A stretch of 64,000 bases of DNA, taken from Epithemia pelagica (taxonomy: Eukaryota > Bacillariophyta > Bacillariophyceae > Surirellales > Surirellaceae). Each line of letters opens with the position of its first letter. Position 1 is the first letter of the stretch. Under the pieces are notes generated by a model that was not told where the DNA came from, made no database searches, and worked only from the letters and a program-made list of their open reading frames with translations. The stretch spans positions 1,178,001 through 1,242,000 of the forward strand of contig OX337237.1 in assembly GCA_946965045.2 (NCBI GenBank). The letters are read 5' to 3'. Shown in pieces: positions 1 to 12,100 of the stretch. The translations under genes and the position numbers were made by a program.

Positions 1-1901
1 AAGGTGGCCGAGAGAGACAGAGCCGGGAGAGGAGCAATACCGCGTTGCTTCAACAAGAGCAAGAACTCTCGTTCCGATGGCAGCAAAAACAAGAGGGAAT
101 GTCCGGCTTTGCCGGCCCGTGCCACACGACCAGCTCGATGGACGTAGTCCGATAGTTCGGCCGGTGGGTCGTATTGAACGGTCCAATCACACTGTTCCAG
201 ATTCAATCCCCGAGCTGCGACATCGGTTGCCAACAAGATAGCAGCCTTATTATTGTTGGTGGTGGTGTTCTTGGATGCGGGTTTCGACACGTCTGGGGAA
301 TGGTATTTTGAGCGTGGATGGTCGGACGATTGTAGAAATTCGTGCAAGACTTGCTGCCGTTGTGCATGCGGTACACGACCATGCAGTTTGTAAATGGAAC
401 AGGCGGATCCAAAAATCCCCCGTTGCGAGTTGGTTTGGGTAGTTGTATTTGTCTTGTTCTTGTTTGTAGTTTTGTTGTTGTTGTTATTATTCGTGTTGTT
501 CTCATCGTCGTCATTCAGATTGGCGACAATACAGTCCATGTGTTGAAAGAGAGCATAATAAAAGTCGACACTGGCACACGTGTCCAAAAAGACCACGACA
601 CGATTTTGTTGTTGGACAACACGTTGGACCAACAAGGCAATGAGTGCCGACAAGCGCCATTTGGCACTCACCGTCATGTGCCATTGGGCCAATTGTCGCG
701 GCGTGGAATCCGCCAATTCGCCGGCTGGCAGGTCGTCGTCGACGTCCTGGTCCTTTTTGTCTGGAGCCGCACCATCATGTGCCGTATCCTCCCGTGCTTG
801 TTTGGAGAGGTTCGAGGAGGCCTCCTGTTTTGGTTGTTGTTGTTGTTGTTGTGGAATATCTGCAGCTGCAGTAGACAGTGTCGACAGGGCGTCCTTGTCG
901 TCGTCCTGTTTGGATCGGATCCAGATCCAGGAATCGGACGAGCTGTTTCCGAGCGCCAAGGTTTCGATGGCCAATTGTTGCACCGACGGAGTCACTGTGG
1001 CCGATACCAAGACCGATCTCCAGGGAATGCTTGTGGTGCGGGTGGATCCTCCTTGATTGGCGAGAATGCGTTGGACAATGTGTTGGACTTGTTCCCCCAA
1101 TCCCATATCCAACAATCGATCCGCTTCGTCCAAGACGAGCCATTCCAAATTGCTCTTTTTCATGTTCTTCTTGTTGGTGTGGTTGGTTTTGAGAGCCAGG
1201 AGCAAGGATTCGGTTTTGCACAAGTGATCCAACAATCGTCCTGGTGTCGCCACGACAATACCCAATCCCTTGCGCAATCGCATCTTTTCTGATTTACGGC
1301 TATTCATGTGGTTTTTATTCTTATTGTCGTGGTTGCCAGCACCACTGCCCAACAAACTTCCGGGAACAATCCAGTGAAAGGTTTGCGCGCAGACACGTTC
1401 GGCCAAGGCTACGGTTTGGGCGGCCAATTCTCGCGTGGGACACAAAATGATACATTTGGTACCCACTGCAGCTCGTGTGGGGGTTGGTGACCCGTCGTCC
1501 TTCGTGGTGGTGGTGGAAGTGGCCATGGCATGAAGAATGGGCAAGAGATAGGCCAAGGTTTTGCCCGATCCCGTTTCGGAATGAATCAAGAGATTCTTGG
1601 CGCGTGTCGTCGTCTGGTCGTTGGCCAAAAAGGCGGGAATGGCCCGTGCTTGAATGGAGGTGGGTTGGTTCAAGTGCAACGTGGTCTGAACCGCCTGGAC
1701 AATCCGGGGATGCAATGGCAAATCGGACCAGGAATGGGCCTGGGAAAACAAGTGGTGGGAATCCTTGGTACGACGAAACGAGGAGGACGACAATGATGAT
1801 GATCCATAGTGTCGATCCAACTCCAAGGGACGAGCATGAAATGCCAATTCCGCTTGGGTCCAGGATGGTTGCTTTGGTGGTGGTTGTTGGGAGGCCGTTG
1901 A

Positions 1902-1939
<38 letters not shown>

Positions 1940-2443
1940 GTTTGGTTTGGTGTTGGAATTCACAGGGTGGTTGTTATTATTTCGTGTTGGTCGATAGTCG
2001 TCGTCGTGGTTGGGAAAGGCTTCCTCCAAGGTTTTGGGGTGTGATCGAATCGGTCGTTGGTGGATTTCGTGTCGTGTGTTGTTGTTGTGGTTGTGGTTCG
2101 CCGTGGCCCTGGGATCGTTCTTGTCATTTTCGTCGTCTTCGTCTTGTTGTTGAGGAGTGGCCTTGTCGTCGTCGTTGTGGCTCTCATCCGACAGACGCTG
2201 TTGTGGTTGTTCTTGCTGTTGCTGTTGCGTTTCTCGTCGTTCCAATTCCAATGCACGACGACGTCTTCGACGATCATACTTGTTGAATGTCTTTTTCTTT
2301 GTCTTCTTGTTGTTGTTCTTTGTCGTCGTCGTTGTCGTCGTCGTCGTGTTGGATGGTGAGGAGGAGGAGGAGGGTTGTGCGACAATGTTCAAGACAAACG
2401 CATCGTCTTCCGCATCCATGGCGGCCTGTTGTTGTTGTGTCAT
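1..2443 (-). pseudogene. DDX31/Dbp7-like DEAD-box helicase, copy 1, frameshifted and cut by window edge
   Basis: This is the duplicate of the complete helicase at 18318-21590. The start codon matching copy 2 is at 2443. The N-terminal low-complexity part is open, but the CAA (TTG on + strand) tract near 1900-1945 is 20 bases longer than in copy 2 and contains an irregular TTGTTTGTTT end. That shifts the frame before the helicase core, and the shifted frame stops at 1670. DNA encoding motif I (about 1550-1570), the DEAD box (about 1120) and the C-terminal RecA domain is still present leftward to position 1. What I see is one frame-breaking tract; whether it is real or a sequencing slip in a microsatellite cannot be told here. 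The C-terminus lies outside the window. Confidence 0.75.
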
Positions 2444-2780
2444 TCGTCGTCTTCTTCTTGTTGTTGTTGTTGTTGTTGTTGCCGTGACGGCTGGAGATGG
2501 GGACAGATCTGATCTGTAGCGGTGGTTGTTGCTGGACGTTTGGCACAACAAAAGAGGGAGACGAGATGAGAGAGTTGTGTGTGCAATGGAGAAAATGTGA
2601 CGAAAACCGAAAAAATGGTTGGAGAGAGACGCAAAACGATTTAAATTTAAATTTCGAAATTGGATGTAGAGGCGGTCTCTCCGGTGTCCGTAAGGTACGT
2701 TGGGGCAGTTGTCAACACAGGATGGAAATCTGGATTCCGGAATCCGGAAGCTGGGGGGGAATTTGTGTATTTCCTTGGGC

Positions 2781-3731
2781 CTTTTGTAAAATAGAGAGCA
2801 GACAAGTGTTATCAACCATGGGCAATCAAACATCGACGCCTACTACTCCTGCAGAAAAGCACTACCCCAGAATGCCATCCGATATGAAAGCAAGGGAGAC
2901 TTTGTTCAAGCGATCCAGAGCACACAGACCGCCGAAACGATCTTGCTACAAACTGACCCAGAATCTCTCGAAGTAGCCAAACTGTGGACATATCTCGGCA
3001 AACTCTACATGCGCCAAGGTGACTTGGACCAAGCCGTGGTATACTATAAGCGATCCATGGCATTGCTGGAAGAACGGGATCCAGAATCTCCCCTCATGTC
3101 CACTACCTGGCAAAATATGGGTTGCATTTGTACAGAGCAGCATCAGAATGAAGAGGCGCTGGTTTGGTTGGAAAAGGCGCTGAAACTACAGCAAATGAAT
3201 GAACCCGACTCTCTGAATCTGGCCTATACTCACCACAATATTGCTACTGTTTTGGAACGGTACCCACAACGGCAGGAAGAAATGATCCATCACATACTAA
3301 AAGCCATTGAAATCAAACAAGCAAAGGCACCAGACTCGGAATCGCTCGCCACGAGCTATATCATATTTGGAACTTACTGCGAAGCTCACATGCATATCCG
3401 TATTGCTCGAGAAGCCAAGGACATTGCTGATTGTCTCATCCCGTCAAGTAAACCACTCTATGTTGACGTTTATCAATGCTTAGCCCTCGGATACCACAGA
3501 GAGGGCAACACACAAGATTTAGACAAGGCGATTCACTTTCTCAAGAAAGCACAGGCATTGGAACTTTCCATGTCACCCACATCGTTGAAGTGTGCTGAAA
3601 TTCACACAAACTTGGCCGTGATCCTGGAGGACGCCGGAAGACTGGAAGAAGCTCGCGAAGCACGTGCAACTGCTGTAAGCATACAACTGGAAAAGGCACC
3701 TTCTCTACTTGAAGTTGGCAACAAGAACTGA
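2781..3731 (+). CDS. TPR-repeat protein, copy 1 (5' end unresolved)
   Basis: This is a solenoid of tetratricopeptide repeats resembling kinesin-light-chain-type TPRs. Repeats around GKLYMRQGDLDQAVVYYKRS, TWQNMGCICTEQHQNEEALVWLEKAL, YTHHNIATVLER and IHTNLAVILEDAGRLEEAREA are readable. The partner is unknown; TPRs are protein-binding scaffolds. The coding frame is open from about 2781 but has no ATG before 3009, although TPR-like sequence begins near 2858. An ATG at 2818 (good context, MGNQTST) is in a different frame that stops at 2976. A donor-like AAG/GTACGT at 2694/2695 and an acceptor-like site after 2854 suggest an upstream exon, but their phases do not join simply. It lies head-to-head with the helicase gene, so both probably share the 2444-2780 interval as promoter. 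Copy 2 is broken by a stop codon, while this copy reads to 3731. Confidence 0.65.
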
Positions 3732-3834
3732 TTTCAGAGGCATGATTGACCAATTTGATCCACTGCTCTGGGCTTTTGTCATTGCGCTGTAGGTGATCAC
3801 CGTCGACGACGTCGTAATCGCCATTGTCATAATG

Positions 3835-6461
3835 TTAGAAAACAAAGCCAGCATCAACTAAGGACTGCTGATCGGCATCAATATCGTGTCGAATAGCCGT
3901 CATTAGCGATTCATGGATAAGTCCTTTCAATTCCTCCATTTTGCTACGCGTTGCGCTCCAACAACGAAGGGGCGGATCATCTGGATCTGAACTCGATGCC
4001 TTTTTTTTGGGTTCAAATGCGGTTTTCAGTTTTTCCAAGAAAGCAGACCGAATGCTATCCTGTTGTTTGTCATGGGTTGTCACAGTCGTCTTTTTATCAA
4101 TCTGAACGATTCCGATGTACTGCGGCAACGACTGCAAAGTATTGTCCCAATAGGTCTTATCATTTGACTGCATTTTCCCTTTGGGACCGTTCTGGGGGGA
4201 AGGAACAGAATTGGGGTCCGATTTGCTTGGTGTTTTTTTGCGCTTGTGCTCCCGCTTTAGCTCGTTTTCTACATTTGGGTAGGTAAGACGATTGAATTGC
4301 ATTGCCTGCAATTTTACAAATCCAAAGTAGGACAGAGATTCCTTTGGTTGCAGAAACCATAGCTGTGGTGTCGCACCATCGTCGACCCCCTTGCATGTTT
4401 TCACAAACTCAAGAATCATCCATTGCTTCACAGGGTGGTTTTTCTCAGCAACTGTCAGTTGAAGAGCCGCAATGGAAAACATTTCTCTCCTTTTGATCAT
4501 GATGATGGCGTCAATCGCAGCAAAAGTCTCACTTGTGGCTTTCGCAAACACAGTAAACTCTTCCGTACTATGTGCATCCAACTTGGCCTTTGCCTTTTCC
4601 GAGAAATCCTGCATTGTCGTAAACTCGATGACTTCAATTTTGGATGCCGATTCCTGAAGCAGCACTTGAACAGAGGGCTTCATGTGATCCACGGGAAGCT
4701 CTGAACCGACGATGGTTATGTGCGCTTGATCGTTCCGCATATTCCTTGTTAGCAGAGGCTCCCAAATCCAGCCACCAACGCTGCGTGCCTTCGGCTGTGC
4801 AAGCAGGTCTTCCATTAGCTTCTGAAGTTTATCATCCGAACGGGACTCCTCCTTTTCCAGCAGCGATCGCCCGATGTATGGCGAGGGGATCTGGAGCTTG
4901 AACTTATTTCGGAATTTGTCTGTAGGGATCATGTGTCCAACAAGGCCGGGATACAGTTTTTGCCCAACCACAGCGGAATTCCCCTCATTTGTTGGAGAAG
5001 AATCGTCCAAGACAGAAAGATGATTTACTAGCTTTTCCACTCCGTATATCGAAATAGCTCCATCCACCAGCTCCTGCGCCTTCTCTGGATTTTGAAGGCA
5101 AAGGCGTGGGACACCTCCCACATAATAGAATGCGTCTTCCGCTTCGGTAACTGCTTCAGGGCTCTTGTTGGCTGCCATTTCTATTACCTCACGCTTGCTT
5201 GCTGAATCAATGTAACAAAAATTACCTTTAGTATCACTCCAATTTTGCTGTTGCCGAAGCCTGCTCCATCGTTCTTTGTTCGCTGAGCTTACAATGAGAA
5301 GGAAGCCGGGGGGGAAACTTCGAACACCTCCTCGGCTGAGATCCACAATGTGAAGGGTCTTATATTTGCTTCTCGGTTGGCCAGCCGCAATTTTGTTGCC
5401 GCTCCACGTGTAATGGACTTCCCAACCAAAAAGCTTTGCCATGAATAAACCAATGATAGCACCAAGAATTGACTTGCCGGTTCCCTGGACTCCAGTTAGT
5501 ACCATTGTGCTCTTTTTCCGGTCATCGTCTTGCTTTGCATTTGCGTACTCTTGATGAGCTTTCTCAAAGAACGCAATCGTTGAGCAAAGAATGTAGGAAT
5601 AACAGTGACGCCAATAAACTGAGCGGATTTCATAGTCAAACCATTCCATGCGCTTCACTTGGATGAACCGCTTCTCATTGACTTTCAAAAGCGAAATATC
5701 TTGATCAAAGAATACCTGCATCGCATTGATATCGTTATCCACAGTAGTCCTCTCTGAGGAGGGGCGTCGCTAGCCGCAGAGGGTAGAATGAGGATGTTGT
5801 GTGACAAAAAACAACGAGACACAGAAAATCCATCTAGAACTACCAAAAGATACGCATACAAACTCACCTGCTGGATTTAATGAAAGGATGTGCAAGAGTA
5901 ATGAAAGATAAGGTCGGCAATCAAAGGGAAATTGATGGAAAAGACGGTTGGTTGTGACGCATGGAACAAATTATGAGTGAGTTTCAATGGCTTTTCAAAT
6001 TGGGAACAAAGAAAACAAAACATAGTTGTTGCTGTGGCATTGTAGCTGAATACCAGCCGGCCCAGATAATTGATGAAATAGGCAAAATGACAAGAATCGC
6101 AAAATCGAATACAGATACACAATCACAAATTCACACTCACTGCTGCCATTGCCGGACCCAGCGTGTACACATTCAGACTTACCTGTGGAGTATCACCGTC
6201 ACCGCGTTGCTGCGAGATTCCAAAATCGCGAAGAAGCTGCCCTCGTTCCGCTATTGAGAGCCTGTTGTATTCGGCCTTGGTAGTAATGTTGGATAACCAT
6301 AAACGAAATTCTGGCTGGGCGAGGCTCCAATAATCAGGCGCATGGCGTGCACCACCTCGTCCTTGCCCGCGACCCATCCCGCTCCTTCGCCCTCGCCCTC
6401 CTCCTTTTACTGGACTAGAATCTCTTCTGTCACCCTCCGCTTTGTCGTCTCTGTCTGCCAT
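3835..6461 (-). CDS. Crinkler/RHS-type P-loop NTPase with C-terminal nuclease-like domain, copy 1 (header type A)
   Basis: The favoured model is complement(join(3835..5769, 6141..6461)). The main exon holds a P-loop NTPase: Walker A GVQGTGKS at about residues 84-91 (counted from the codon at 5742), a Walker B-like HIVD ending at D134, and the family hallmark GGVPR at 209-213. The C-terminal part contains an AAID...QLTVAEK stretch resembling the restriction-endonuclease-like fold of Crinkler/RHS effectors, with D411 as the candidate metal ligand. A basic linker follows. The main exon has no ATG at its start, so a 5' exon is required. Exon 1 encodes an RG-rich start and a DYWSLAQPEFRLW segment, then a tail shared with copy 2. 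The shared donor GTGAGT (6140-6135) and acceptor CTAG (5773-5770) are both phase 0. A CAG/GTGAGT at 5870-5862 inside the intron could be a 3-base microexon. Family knowledge: such proteins are secreted effectors or selfish-element-derived nucleases; the role here is inferred. Confidence 0.75.
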
Positions 6462-7150
6462 GGCGCCACTTACAGAAAGTTGAGGTTGCCGTGTTGCGTT
6501 TTTTGGGTTTTGCGTTTTTCAAATTAGTACGTTACTGTCTACGGTAAAGTGGGACTCCTAAGCGGGGAGTTCGCAAAGGAGTGGGGTTGTGTCCGTGGCA
6601 GTGATGAACTGTGCCATTGGAGCCGGGGAGTAGATCGGAGTGACTGGTGCAAAACATGGTGTTTTGTCTTCGAGGTTGGACACGACGAAAGGGTGAGTCT
6701 TGTGTCTCGTGAATGCCGTGAGGTTGATCACGCGCGACCGAAAGCTCACCCCGGCTTCTTGGGGGTAGGATATAATATTATGTCCGAACCGAGGACGAGG
6801 ATACCATTTTGGGGGTTTACGGTTTACGAGTAACCTTAGAACAAACGAATCTTTTCCTTGATAAGTATCACAACGACAAAGATCGTGTCACTTGCGGCGT
6901 ACCAAGACCTCGGTAAACGTACCATACCCGCTTCTTGCCATTACAATAGCAGCATGTCAGAAGTCTCTAGTCCCGCTACCGTAGCGCCTGTGAAGCTCAA
7001 AGACAGCGACTGTGGATATTCGTTCGTCGAGTTTCCCGAGGATGTCATTTTCATGGAACGTGTGAGTTCCAACAGCTCGTTCCGACCCCATGTTGGCTTT
7101 GTTCCAGTACAGCGAGTCATCAATGGAACCGAAGAGACACATTTGTACGA
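6169..7150. other. Non-homologous cassette between duplicated arms, version A
   Basis: This 982-bp block has no visible similarity to its positional counterpart at 25316-26273, although both flanks match at near identity. It contains the unique part of the Crinkler-like exon 1 (minus strand, to 6461), about 490 bp of intergenic sequence with presumed divergent promoters, and the first part of the retrotransposon ORF1 (ATG at 6954). Its left edge falls inside exon 1 and its right edge inside ORF1, and the reading frames continue across both edges. A splice-donor-like GTAAGT at 6182-6177 lies 9 bases inside the left edge. Confidence 0.85.
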
Positions 7151-9145
7151 AGTTGAAACGACCACCATGCCAGGAACAAAACCGCCGCCAGGCGAGACCT
7201 CACCGAGGAACAACAGTCCAACCGACAACGCGGACAACAGCAACGAAACCGAGAACAACACTGCCAACCAAGACAACACCCAAGACGGCTGGGTCTTGCT
7301 CCGCCCGAAGACTCGTACAGCAAACCCATACGCTTTTTCCCTGACGAGAAACGAACCTGCTCCAGCCCACCTGGTCTATGCACCACGAATCCAAACAGGC
7401 TGAAGCCCGACGCCCACCAGTCACAGCGAACTCCCTCCATGACATTCTTCAAGCGGCCCTGAACCTTCACAAAAAAAGGCAAGGCGAACATCCCCTGGCA
7501 ATCGCCATTCACCATATTGTCTTTGTGGAGACGAAAAAACCAAAGAAGAAACAAGGCAACCACACGAGTATCTACCTCGTCAGCTTCAAACCGGCGCAAT
7601 CCAACGAGCAGTTCGATCTCGAACTTTTCTGGGAACAGGCTATCCGTTTCATTGTCCAAAAATGGCACCAGCACACCCTCAGTGACTTCCAAGAAGACGG
7701 TAACGGTAACGAAATCGTCCTCCGCCCCAATCAAGCGCTCAACCAGCTCAACAAGGCTACGGCAACAACACACACACGAGCAAGTCAACTCACCCTCTAC
7801 TTGCCGGCGTGCAATCACCCGAATGCAAAGGCTATGGGTATCGTGGGCGGAATCCCCGCCGTTGCCCAAACGCGGACAAATCAACCTCCAAGAAGCCTTC
7901 CACAAGCAGTTGCTCCCTTTTCTGGATGACACGCTTCTTCGCGACAGCTAGGAGTTCAAGAACCATGTGGGGTTCAGAGACGGTACATTCACCAGGAAGA
8001 TGGAAAGCGGCACCCCTGGAGTAGCACCAGTGATTCAAATTGCAACATCATCACCAACGGTCTTCCAAAAGATCCTTCATTCAGCAACACTGTTTGCCAC
8101 CGCCACACCTGATAGAGTCCAAGACTTCACTTGGTACGGGAGCAAGTTTCAGATCATGCCTTTCCCCCACAACGACGATGACGCCACAAGGACGCAAAAC
8201 CTAATCGATGTTCGTAACATCGACCAATATTTCCGCATGAAATGTGTGTTCATCCACATCCGGGCCGTCCACCTGCCACCGGAACTGGAACATTGGAACA
8301 AGCTATACGAGCTTCCAACCTTTGAAGGCATTTTTCCTACATTTGTAGGACACTACGCCGAGCCAGTGGGTTACGACCTCTACCTACAAAATGCACCAGA
8401 TACCTTCACTCTGGATGCCGAGAAACTCCGCCACTACCCGGGTTTCCCGATTGAACTCCTCCCACCACCGGTTGCCGCGGCACCACAACAACTACAGCCA
8501 CAACAAAATGGCAATGTCCCAGTCAGGCAACAAAACGTTAGAAGCCATGCACAACGTTTTCACCGCCTGGCCGAACGTATCACACGGCGTCATACGGCTC
8601 AAACAACAACAACCACGGACCAACCATCTCGGCCAACGCCCACAGCGGTCTCTCCAGAGCGAAGCCCACGGAAACGAGCGGCAGTGGAACAATCTCCCAC
8701 CCAACCGATGGAAACCGAAGTCCACTCCACGCCAACAAGCCCTACAGGCAACACAACGCCTTTGGGCAACCATTTTACAGCACTCCAACAGACCGAACAT
8801 CACGATTCCGATAGTTCGGCGACAATGGACGAAAAAGACTTCGAACAAACAACAAATACTCCGGCTGAGCTTGTTGCCCTGTTGCAACAATATCACATTA
8901 CAACGGCAACACACTCACAGAGTACCTACGAGGAAATGCTCACTTTGGCGACACACGTCTACAAACAAGACAGCGCTAAAACGGCAATGCTCTTGGAGCA
9001 TCTCCAGCCTATTCGGTCCTTTCGGGAAGAGGACAAACAAGATGCCTGGGACTACGCCACGGAACTTCTCAACAGTGTAATGGCAAGGACGGATCGCAAC
9101 TCACCCGACTCTAAGAGGCCCCCACAGCGGGGCCATGGCGCTTAG
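6954..9145 (+). pseudogene. Retrotransposon ORF1, copy 1, frame-broken
   Basis: This matches the 651-residue ORF1 of copy 2 from the MPGTKPPPGE region onward (7167). Upstream, the N-terminal part from ATG 6954 (MSEVSSPAT) is unique to this copy and in frame. A 14-bp deletion at 7380/7381, between TATG direct repeats seen intact in copy 2, shifts the frame and ends the first reading frame at 7403. The body continues in another frame from 7378. A further length difference near 7892-7930 (37 bases more than copy 2) changes the frame again, and the rest reads from 7967 to 9145. No recognised domain is seen. The protein is Q/T/P-rich in its C-terminal third; a nucleic-acid-binding role is only the usual expectation for ORF1. 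Confidence 0.75.
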
Positions 9146-12100
9146 AAGTCCCATGAGTCATAGATCCTTCCCCCGCCACTGCCCCGTTCCGAATCGCCCG
9201 TGGACCCTAGCAACACCCCAACCCAACCACCCCCGACGACACCTATGTAACCACCTCAAAAACGACCATCCGAGTATCCCTACGAACGACTACTTAACCA
9301 CCGCCTTTTGCACACAAACAAACATCTACCCGTGCCGACAATGCAACACCCCAGACCGCATCTACCACGACAACGCCCACCTCAAAGCCCATACAAACGA
9401 CAAACATTCTCGGGAGAAAACAAATCTACAATTAGTAACGACAACACTATGTAATCTACCTTGTGAGTTTCACTCGGCCTGGTCCCATTCTCTAGAATCT
9501 CTATACAACTGGGACCCCACCCCACCACCGTTCAGGGCAACTATATGGCATGCCCTTTCCCCCCAAGCCAAAACAGAATACCACAACATTTTAGGCATGG
9601 TAACCACGTGGACGTGTTACAATTCTTTCTGAATCGTAGGGACATCAATGCTCGTTAGAGCAGACAATCAGGTAGTCACCAACCGATACAAACCTCTCCA
9701 CGGGTAAGAGAGGAAAGCAAGTCGTAGTCTATCAAAAGGATAGTCGGGACACAAAAGAGGATGTGATAAATGGTGATATTGTTAGATTGTGAGCTTTAGG
9801 ACTACGGTGTGTGTTTTGATGTGCAGGTCTGGCCAGGGTGCATGACTGATATATTCATGGCGCTGACAGGACTGGTCTGGTTGGAGTAGACATGGATATT
9901 GTGTATTGGAAGTATATGCACTTGTATATCATATACTAATGCCAACAGCTCTTGCTTTGTTGTGATATAGCTAGTTTTCTTGGCGCGTTGCCGTTTGCAT
10001 TCTTCAATTTGTGGGAATAGAGATATGGTCTCGCGTGATCGTGATTCGTGCTTCGGTTACTTAGGCCGTTGGGCTAAGTCGTGGAGGTGCGTACTCGGAT
10101 ATTGATTGCGCGCGCTTGAGAATATTGGGCGCGCACGTGTTGGGTCATAATTAATATCCGATCGGTCGCTCATAACACGTGCATTGCGAGCATGCCTTGG
10201 CCGAATTTAAAGGTTTGCGAGCATGCCGTCATTCTTTTCTCACTTTTACGAAAATGTCATCGGATGCCATAAAATACTAGCATCAGTCGATGAGTTGTAG
10301 ATTCCACCACCACCTAGTTGTTGGTGAGAATTCTGCCAGGACGATCAAAGCATCACAACCAATTACGGCCAAGCACCACAAAGACCAACAAACCAGCCCA
10401 CCCCTTAGAGACGCAACCCCGTTCTGGAAGCTTTTGTTAGTCCTGGAACCGCTGCTTTTAGCACCCTTTAACAACGAAGACTTTGATTCCCCACACAAAG
10501 CCTTACGGGCACGCATTGGCCAGTTCAAACAAGGCAGAATCCAGGAACTCCAACTCCAGACACAACCAACACCACGATCGACCCAGCAAAAACCATCCAA
10601 CGTGCGTCAAAAGCCGCAGAGTTAGATAACTTTTCGACGGCTTTCAAACGGTTAACCGAATCATTGCCACAAGCAAAACTTACGAAACCCACCATCAAAG
10701 CAATTAAAGCCAAATTGTTTTCACCACCGGTGCCATCGCCAACAATCAGTTTACGACGGTCCGCCCGAAACCAGGACACCCAAACAGACCCCCAACAAGT
10801 TCCCGTCCAAATCGGACCGAGCGACCTTGTCCAGACTCTTCACCGTCTCAAACGCGGTACGGCCGCCGGACCCTTTGCATCGTGCATTGATGCAATAGCA
10901 TCTTTTGGCCTCCACCATCGGACCAGCAACAACAAGTCAACAAGACCCCAAATCAAGAAATTATGCACCCTCATCAACCTCATACTGGCCGGGAAGATCC
11001 CTCCTGCAATCCAACCCCATATCTCTGCATGCTATTTCCTTGCTCTCCACAAGGATCCCCAGGACTCCTCCAATTTCTGCCCCATAGGCATTGGCACTGC
11101 CTTACGACGAGTGGCAGCATCGGCAGCTCTACATGCCACAGCACCCCAACTAACCTCTTACCTCCCAGTTCTCGGACAATTCGGCATTCAAACGCCTGGC
11201 GGCATAGACTTCGCTATACAAACGACAGTCTGCCAACTCCACAAATACGTGGAAACCAACGTCACTCCAACCCGGGCCTTGCTCCTGTTGGATATCACCA
11301 ACATCCAACAACATGTTCAATGCAACATCAAGAGCACACTGCCGAACCCTCCTCCAAGCCAACCCAGCCACCAACGCCTTGATCCCTCTCTTCGACATGT
11401 TGCACGGCCAGCCCGTGTCCCAATGGTACTATGACAAAACTCGTCATCCACAACACTTTGCCCAGCGGGAAGGCTTCCCACAAGGGTGCCCTTTGAGTCC
11501 ACTTTTTGCATGCATGGTTCTAGGGGACCTGGTTACCAAACTAAAGAACGAGCTGTTAGAACGGGCAAAAACAAGAATGGCAACAGGTATCACCGGCGAC
11601 GACAACAGAGGCCTCGAAGCCCACACCACGTCCATCATGGACTTTACCATGGTTCATCCGCCGGTTTCAAGAACTCGGCGGTCCCATGGGCATTCATCTC
11701 AGTTGCACCAAGACCAAGATACTGACATCCACCACCGGAGAATCACCCATAACGACCCTTGCACCACAAGCAGCGGCAGCACTCACAGAGGCTCTTGGTC
11801 TCTTGGCTCCCTCCAACCCCACTTCGGCCGAACTCACCGTGGGAACCAGATTTCTCGGATACCCGCTCGGACAGCCACAATTTGCCCAACAATTCATCAA
11901 GGACACGATTGCCGAGCTCAAAGCGAATACGGACGCAATATTGCAACTCCCCAACGTCCAAACGCAAGCCATCATGTACCGCCTCTCCATAGCGAATTCC
12001 ATCAACCACTTGTTGTGTTCGGACATCCTCACCTCTCCGTCGCCCGACTCTGACGACTCCTATTGGATCAGTGATACCACCAAGCAACTCGACAAACTCC

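Noticed and set aside
1475-2546. Many overlapping V/L/C-rich or T/N/R-rich frames over the helicase copies
   Set aside because: These are shadow frames of CAA/TTG repeats that stay open in all frames because the repeat lacks stops.
2818-2976. ATG 2818 frame (MGNQTSTP...) as the start of the TPR protein
   Set aside because: It is in another frame than the repeats and stops at 2976. No donor/acceptor pair joins it in phase, so it was mentioned only as a possibility.
9640-9720. Possible tRNA or primer-binding site inside the solo LTR
   Set aside because: No cloverleaf could be drawn, and the segment is internal to the LTR.
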